From Phialocephala subalpina (lineage: Eukaryota > Ascomycota > Leotiomycetes > Helotiales > Mollisiaceae), in contig FJOG01000023.1 in the NCBI GenBank assembly GCA_900073065.1, forward strand, positions 934,179-998,178: a stretch of 64,000 nucleotides of DNA, written 5' to 3'. The position numbers and the translations under genes are program-made. Position 1 is the stretch's first letter. Every line of letters starts with the position of its first letter. The notes under the pieces were generated by a model. The model did not search any database. It saw only the letters and a program-made list of their open reading frames with translations, and was not told the DNA's origin. This document shows positions 57,506 to 64,000 of this stretch, in pieces.

Positions 57506-60500
57506 TCATGGAGTACCGATCTTGCTCAAGAGCGCCTCAATCTTCGCCCTAATCTGCAGAATCCGGAAAGGCTTCGGCATAACATCGTCCATGCCCGAAT
57601 CCACAGCATGAGCAATCTGCTCCCCTCTCGCATTAGCAGTGACAGCAATAATAGGCAGATGACCGTGTATAAGCCCTTCAGCTTCCATCTCTCGAATCTT
57701 GCGGACGCAGATGAGGCCGTCCATAACAGGCATTTCGAGATCCATCAACACGACAGAAAGCTCCTTGTCATCAGCTTCTCGGCCTTTATAATGCTTGGTT
57801 TCTTTAATCAGATCCAAAGCTTCTTGTCCGTGATTCGCGACATCGACATAGCTTCCCAGCTTTCGGATCTATTGCGCGAGAATCTTCTGATTGACGAGAT
57901 TATCTTCCACGATTAAAACGTGCCAATATTCCGGACCTGTGTTCGTTGCCGAGGATTGTTGTGTAGATGACTCTGCCATGTTCGTCAATTGGACCAGTGT
58001 AGACACTGATGCCGCCTTATCCAAAGCACCCTGAGGAGAGTTCGTAGCGAGTCGTGCATTCTCCTGGATCTCGGAATTCATTCGTTTCTGGATAGCTGAT
58101 AAGTTCTGTTGGCTCTCTGCTCGTCGAGCTTTAACGTAAAAAGCGAAGGTTGAGCCAACTCCTGCTTCAGATGCGACTCCGATCTCGCCACCTTGAAGTT
58201 CTGTCAATTGTCGAGAGATGAATAGGCCTGTGCCATTTCCGCTGTATTGGACGTGTGTTCGGGGTGAGGCTTGTGAGAAGCGGTTGAATAGTTTCTTCTT
58301 CTCCTCGGCGTTTAGACCACAGCCACTGTCCTTGACATCAAAACTCAAGTAGATGACCTCACCAATACCCCATTCTGATGCTGCGGTTACATCGTGTCTC
58401 ACCTTCTTTGTTGGGAAGTATTCGAAGCCTGCAAGTCTCTCCGTTGGTGGGTCGATACAAGCCCCAATAGATACGTCGATTGTCTTATACGGAGCTGTCT
58501 TCGTGAATTTAATGGCGTTCGTCATGAGATTGATCAGGACTTGAAGTAATCGAGACGAATCGAGCATTACGAAATCGATTCCCAGGGTTTTGAAGGATGA
58601 ATCGATGTGAAACTCCAACTTGATATCGTGAATCTTCTGGCATTCTACCCGGAACGTCTGCAGAGCTTGTCTAACGATTTCGACCGGTTGGACTGGCACT
58701 GGCGCAATGAGAAGGAGGTTTGAGTCAAGTTTCGAAATAGTGAGGATGCTAGATCCAAGCGTCAGTCGTGGACAATTGAAGAGATGGATCAAACGTACTC
58801 ATCTACAATAGACTTTTGATGCTGAGCACAAAGTTGAATGGTTTCGGCGCTGGAGATGCTTTCCTTGAGACTGTCCGAGACTTTGTCGCTAATTTTCAGA
58901 TCTTCCACTACAAGAAGTTAGTAAGTGATTTCAAAGGATGCTGAGGAGCCGAGGAGCCGAGCTCTTCAGGAGCTCGACTCCCTACGAAATGGAAGAATCT
59001 GGGCGGGATTTATACATACTAACTTCTGATAGTGAAGTTGCAATTCCATCAGCACATTGTAAAATTGCGCTCAGTGGGTTCCTCATCTCGTGGGAAGTGA
59101 TATCAATGAAGTTGTTCTGCGCTCTTCTTGTCTCTTCGGCCTCTTGAAGTTTACGGGCTTGCAAGCGGTCAACCCATTTGATCTTGGATATATTCGTGAT
59201 ACCTGAAAGAAGTCAATGAGATACCAACAGAATGTTTGTTGACAACACTTACTACCCGTGACGCCCATGAACTTTTTTTCGGTATCGAATTCGGGCAGGC
59301 AATCTAGAATAACCCAATTTTCCAACTCCTCGCCAGTTCTGTCGTCAATAATGGGCTTCTTCATTCGCTAAAGTGGCATCAAAGTCAGCTCAAATTCGGA
59401 GTGTCATTTTCACAGCCTCAACAGCAGATTAGGAACGGTAGAGCACTCACCAACTCAGTAGACCAAATGACTTGATCTTCGGTCAAAATCTTCCACCCTT
59501 CCATTGTTTCTGCAACGCTGTCTTTATGAATAGTCTCCATCCACGACATAGCGAAGGTCTTGTCCTTGGAGTGGCCGGTCATTTCAAACCAACTTCCATT
59601 ACCCTCCAACAACAACAACCCTGCAGCATCAATTGAGAACATCCCAACTCGCGAATTCTCAGCAATGCGTTGCATACGATTCTTCTGGGTTGCTAGCTCT
59701 GCTGACAAACGGGCTCGCTCAAGAGCAGCGGCTTCTGCTTCTGTAAGGCCACGGCGGATTTCTGTTTCTAAGAGAGTTGTTGAGGCCAGTGAGGTTGCTA
59801 GTTGGATGTCCAGAAGCTGAACGAAAGATTGATAGTCATCGTCGAACGGTCGTCGAGGATTGACACCAACGACCAAGAAGCCTATCGAATTCTGGGTAAG
59901 TATATACGTTCCAGAAAATTCTCCTCCGAGCGGCTGGAACTTACCCAAGACATTCTCACCAGTCGTGGGACGGATCTAGACTCATCTCATAAGTATGCAC
60001 ATTGTCACATTGCAGTCCACTGAGAAAATTGCTGCTTACCGGGCACACCAGGGCCTCTCTACATGGTTCAGGGAAACCTCTCCACTCGAAACCATCAATC
60101 AGAGCCTCGGACAATGTTCCGTCTTTGGTGCTAAGTAAGGTTGGCTCTCTAGTCTGGAGCGCGTCTCTGAAGGAAGGTACGAAGCCACCTCGCGAACGCT
60201 TTAGATCCAGGCGTTTTGGTACTGCGTGGTGGCCTTTGGGAACCCCTAAAGTTCCTTCCAACAACCATGACTTGAAAGTTTGCGAGCTTTCGGAGCATTG
60301 CGACATGCTTTCTTCGTCAATATCGTCTGCTACTGAGTATAAGACCGCGAAGGGGAAGTCAAATCTGTTCTCTTCGAGTGATGAAAGAATCTTGGGCCAA
60401 AAGGTAGAAACGGTTTTCGCAAGTGCTGCTCCATGTCCGAGTCTCAGGAGGGTCTTCATCGCACGAGTAGCACGAGTCTGTTTGGTCGTCTCGAATGGAG

Positions 60501-61997
60501 CATTGTACAAGCCCTGAATTTCTTTCTCGCCGCCATAAAGAGGGGTTATACTCCAGGTGTAGAAGGTCTCTTCAAGAAATCCGTGTCGCCCGATGGGTAA
60601 CATCTGCTCAGTTACGGCAACTGACTTGCCTGTCTCACGACACTTAGCAAAAATTAGCCCGACAAAATCCCAGAGCTCTGCAAATGGTCCTCTGAAACCA
60701 GTTCCCATCAGACGAGGGTGCTTATTGCCTGCGACTCCTAGACACCTTCAGGTTAGCAACGAAGTCGGATTTACAGAAGAAGAAAAAAGGTCTGAAAATC
60801 TGTTCCGCCAAGTGAAGACTCCAGCAACGAACTTCACATGGTTTGCACGTATCACATATAATGAAAATCCACGAACCTTCTGCATAAGCCTTGTTGTAAG
60901 ATTACATAACAGTTAATTCCTCGCCCCAAAACAACGCACACGGATGGGGATTGCTCATCAAAAGATTGGCAACCTGTCGAAATTCGCGAGACCACGTAGA
61001 CATGTCCCCCAAAAGAGTTGCCGCCCAATCGATGCTTCGAGCAAAAATAACATGAGAAGACAATTGACCTTCGGGCTGTCTAGTTGTCCACTAGAAGCGG
61101 GGGAGTCAGGAATCGGTATTTTAGGGATGATTCAAGAGCATATGCAGAGAAGGGACAGCGTGAAGATTATGCCAGGGGAGTGTTCCTGGAGGCAGGGAAC
61201 AACGAAATTGAGTCAAATATCCTTACATCTGGAGTCCCTGGGGTGACAAACGAGGCCAGGAGCGGTATTGGTTCGATATTCAGGAGGGCGTTTGCATCTT
61301 CAGCACTGGTTAACGCCCGACGAGGTCGTGGGGGAGAATTTTCTTTGTAGATTTGATGTCGCTGGCTGGCCAACCTACTGGCTTGTGTTTCAATTTGTTC
61401 AGGCTGACTGCTTGTTGCATGGTCGCCGCTGATGATTATCCACTGCTTCTTCGGGAGGATTCCCGTCCACAGAACGCCGGCATACGCACAGCCAGGATCT
61501 GTATTGGCCTCGGGATTGAGATCTTTGATCCATGATCTAAAATCGGCGGTGGGGAGCTTCGGAATAGGTTGGGGAGTGAGAGGTTTCCTACGTTTGAATG
61601 GTAGTGCTTTCATGAGCTGGAGGTTCGATCGAAGGGCGTTGTTGACGAAAACCGGCTCAAACGGAGCGTCAAAGTCGGCGTCAAGCCTCAGAGCGAAATT
61701 AGGTCTTGGGTCGAGATTGAAGACATCGCCCAGTCTGATGGAGGTGAATTCTTCATCCATATCGAAAGCATAACTGTCGGAACCGTCTCCGGTACCTGAA
61801 CGGTCGTCATTACTCAGGAGTGTTGGAGGCTCGCCCAAGTTTTGGTAGCGTGACGTCAAAACTTGGAAGGTGCCAAGGTGGGTCTGCTCTGCTTACTTAC
61901 TGCGTTGGGTACTGCCAGAATTGCTCCGCTTGTGTCTAGAAGATATTGAACTGAGCGAGTCCAGTTCGACCGACCGCTTTCTCTGCCGGACAGACAT
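57506..61997 (-). pseudogene. Hybrid sensor histidine kinase with two in-frame stops
   Basis: Ten exons (61997-61901, 61861-61227, 61090-60877, 60737-60040, 59975-59945, 59881-59451, 59367-59253, 59202-59020, 58907-58799, 58748-57506) join in phase as 1252 codons. The order is an N-terminal region with SIDWAATLLGD (common before PAS/GAF sensors), a GAF-like sensor, a PAS segment, HisKA with SHEMRNP (His about codon 778), HATPase_c (NAIKFTK, DSGCGLN, GNGTGLFISR) and a receiver (VLIVEDN, DLEMP with Asp about codon 1174). Two stops lie in frame: TAA at codon 307 (60904-60902), in VM-stop-SYNKAYAE, and TAG at codon 1131 (57871-57869), in KILAQ-stop-IRKLGS. The second sits between the two acidic pocket parts and cannot be spliced out. 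Signal would pass by phosphotransfer to a His-phosphotransfer protein. All else looks conserved, so loss is recent or read-through occurs. Confidence 0.75.
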
Positions 61998-63063
61998 ATT
62001 TAATCTTCTTCTCCTGATTATTACGCCTCTCTGTAATAAAACGCCGTATTCCTTCTCGACGTGCTCGTGGCCTGCAATCACACTCACCCTAGCCTAGCCA
62101 GACATTGACTGGTGGTTTCGTGGTTGATGCCAGGTTGAGTTTGGCGATGGTTGACTACCACGGTCCGGGACGCGGGCTTACCAAGACGCAGGTGGTGTAA
62201 CGGCGTGGTTGAAGTTACGTATTTGATGGACGGGCTTCTGCTGGCCAGATATGTGACAGGCGATCCAGAAGCATAAAACCAGACCATAGAAAAGATCGGG
62301 TTGGCGATGCGGGAATGCTGAGAGGTCTAGAGCTCGAGAGCCCAGATGTCGACGGCCAAATTAGCAAGGTGTTACAGGGTATCTCCATATTGTCCATGTA
62401 CGAGAAGTGCAAGAAGCGTATCCCCAGTACTGTAGACAGTCTCTGTACGCAACGCAGAGTAGGACTGCGACCCGATGGGTTGTAGGTTGGCCAGACTGTG
62501 TTGTCAACGCGGTACCGGTGACAGCTCCTGATTCTGTGTTCCTCGAGCGCATGGGATTTCCGAGAAATCGACATCGACATCGGCTTTGTAATGCAAGCGA
62601 TTTGGTCACAGGGGTGAGACGCGAGCCGAGCCGAGCCCGGGATGACGAATGACGAGGTGGCGCCAAGTCGATGACCCCAACCGAAAAAATTCCTGACACT
62701 TTTCTGTCATGTTTATGAAGATATACTTATGTTCGACTCAAATAGATATCAGCGCCTCCAATTACTCAAAAACGTCTGAGACAGCTGGCACAAGCTGCAG
62801 CCATGCGAAGTTCTCAACCCTTGCTCGAACAATCATTCCTCTTCCTCGCCCCCGATTGAACAGAAGATAATCTCCGGCCAGTCGGAACTATCCAATTGTC
62901 AGTAACATCTTTGTTTGGCTAAGGATGCGGGTGCGCAGCCTTCGAATCAGACAGCAGCATTTGCTTCCTGCATCAGCGAGAGTTCATCATGTGATCCAAC
63001 AATCGGCATCGTTGCCTACAGTAGTCTTGTGCTGCACTTCTAGAGGGACGATAAGCTATCACG
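61998..63063. other. Divergent intergenic region
   Basis: Holds the promoters of the histidine kinase and the terminal gene. Frames of about 100-120 codons show no motif. Confidence 0.45.
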
Positions 63064-64000
63064 ATGAGTATCACCTACTTTATAAGTCCTTTCGTTCTAT
63101 CTTTTATCTGGTACTACTCTCTCGATCATCTTCTGCGAAGTTCGTTGTCACATAAGTCCATTTTCCTAGTCGGTAATACAGCTCTCCCTTTGTTCACAGC
63201 CACCTACGAAGTGCTCGAGCCGACTACATTCAAGTCCGTTTCTAGCTACATCTGGTTCTCTACTCTATATTTTCTGGGAGTGCTTCTCGCAGCTCAGCGT
63301 CTCAAGTCATCGACCGTTGAAGGTTACGTCGATCACACGTTAGTCATTGTCCGACAGCACTATCAAATGTCCATTAATCCATCATCAATAAGGGTACATC
63401 CCTTTCGTCGGCGCTTGGACAACTAAACCCGGTAGCATCCAACCAAAGGTCTGCCCCTGTTGAGGAACCAACACCAATACCTCCGCCTACCCCAATTCAC
63501 GAACTCTCCATCCCCGTCAACCCACAAGGCGAGTGCCCGTTATTCACCGCCATCCCTCCCGAGGTCCGTGATGACATCTTCAAATACGCTCTTGCCGAAA
63601 CCTTCAAAACAGATCCCTCATCCAAACATCCAGAATCCGTCTCTCGTCCCGGTTGCACCTCAAAACGCATCATCCACACCTCCCTCCTCCAAACATGTCG
63701 CCGCATCTATCTCGAAACTTTCACTCTTCCCATCAAAAACAAAGAGCACGTATTCTGGCATGCTCCCGACCGCGGTCCCCACGGCCACCGCTTTCCGAAC
63801 CTGTATTCCTTTGAACACGAAATATGGTATTTTGGTCTCATGACTTCATGGCAGCTCAAGTTGGTGAAAGAGGTTCACCTCTTCACTCAAATGTATTGGC
63901 TCGAAGGCCAATTCCTCGTTTTTTGTAACCAACCTTATCTCAGCCAAGTCGAAAAACTCAAACTCACCATAAGAAGAGGGGATTGGTGGTGGAATGAAAG
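63064..64000 (+). CDS. DUF7730-like protein, partial at window end
   Basis: The gene starts at the ATG at 63064 and runs off the window. The first exon gives about 90 residues with two or three hydrophobic segments (SITYFISPFVLSFIWYY and a later YIWFSTLYFLGVLL). The second part opens in frame from about 63393 and reads CPLFTAIPPEVRDDIFKYAL, then HTSLLQTCRRIYLETFTLPI, followed by HVFWHAPDRGP and EKLKLTIRRGDWWWN at the end. The PPEVRDxIFxYAL plus LLQTCRRIYLE pair is the F-box-like signature of the DUF7730 proteins that are abundant in Pezizomycotina. The exon junction near 63338-63393 is unresolved: the GTTAGT donor leaves a phase that does not match the next frame. A later GT (63342) would fit but is weak. 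Function is unknown; 3' end is missing. Confidence 0.65.

Noticed and set aside
1..64000. tRNA, rRNA or CRISPR features
   Set aside because: No convincing A/B-box pairs with a cloverleaf, no rRNA sequence and no repeat-spacer array were seen by eye; a dedicated scan could still find a tRNA.

Overview
The window is nuclear DNA from a filamentous ascomycete (Pezizomycotina, possibly Leotiomycetes). Evidence: short GT-AG introns of about 45-90 bases with CTAAC-like branch sites, a DUF221/CSC1 channel, a Zn2Cys6 regulator of the NirA/NIT4 type, a hybrid histidine kinase of fungal layout, GH28 pectinase and fungal P450s. There are no bacterial operons, CRISPR arrays or recognisable tRNA/rRNA genes. 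One assembly gap of 384 N lies at 30937-31320. Splice models below were built by hand; where exon lengths are given, the phases were checked to add up.

Layout. 1-15 kb is mostly housekeeping: a J-domain splicing cofactor (Spf31/DNAJC8 type), a 686-residue coiled-coil protein, a P450, a CSC1/RSN1 osmosensitive channel, a small membrane protein and the PP2A-like phosphatase Ppg1. 15.3-20.7 kb holds one very large unknown gene (1771 residues, three exons). At 21.4-22.4 kb is a bZIP factor whose conserved C-terminus is out of frame after an (AT)6 run. 22.4-28.7 kb is gene-poor; it holds two short tandem repeats, an alternating array of GTGACAT and ATCWGATAA motifs, and a MITE-like element.

28.7-34.6 kb has a second P450 and a Baeyer-Villiger-type monooxygenase on the same strand, separated by AT-rich sequence and the gap; they may be remnants of a secondary-metabolism locus. 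36-45 kb has an Arc1/EMAPII tRNA-binding protein, a GH28 enzyme, an FMN-binding PNPOx-like protein and an unknown conserved-looking protein. 46.3-48.4 kb is a protein kinase gene with three frame breaks. 49-56 kb has a DHA1-type MFS exporter and a NirA/NIT4-like regulator. 57.5-62 kb is a ten-exon hybrid histidine kinase carrying two in-frame stops. The window ends inside a DUF7730-like gene.

The most unusual points are: decay or recoding in three regulatory genes (bZIP, Ser/Thr kinase, histidine kinase) while neighbours are intact; two introns best explained by GC-AG splice sites; the alternating GATA/TGACA motif array in a gene desert; and the very large orphan protein. I did not find a convincing multi-gene novel system.
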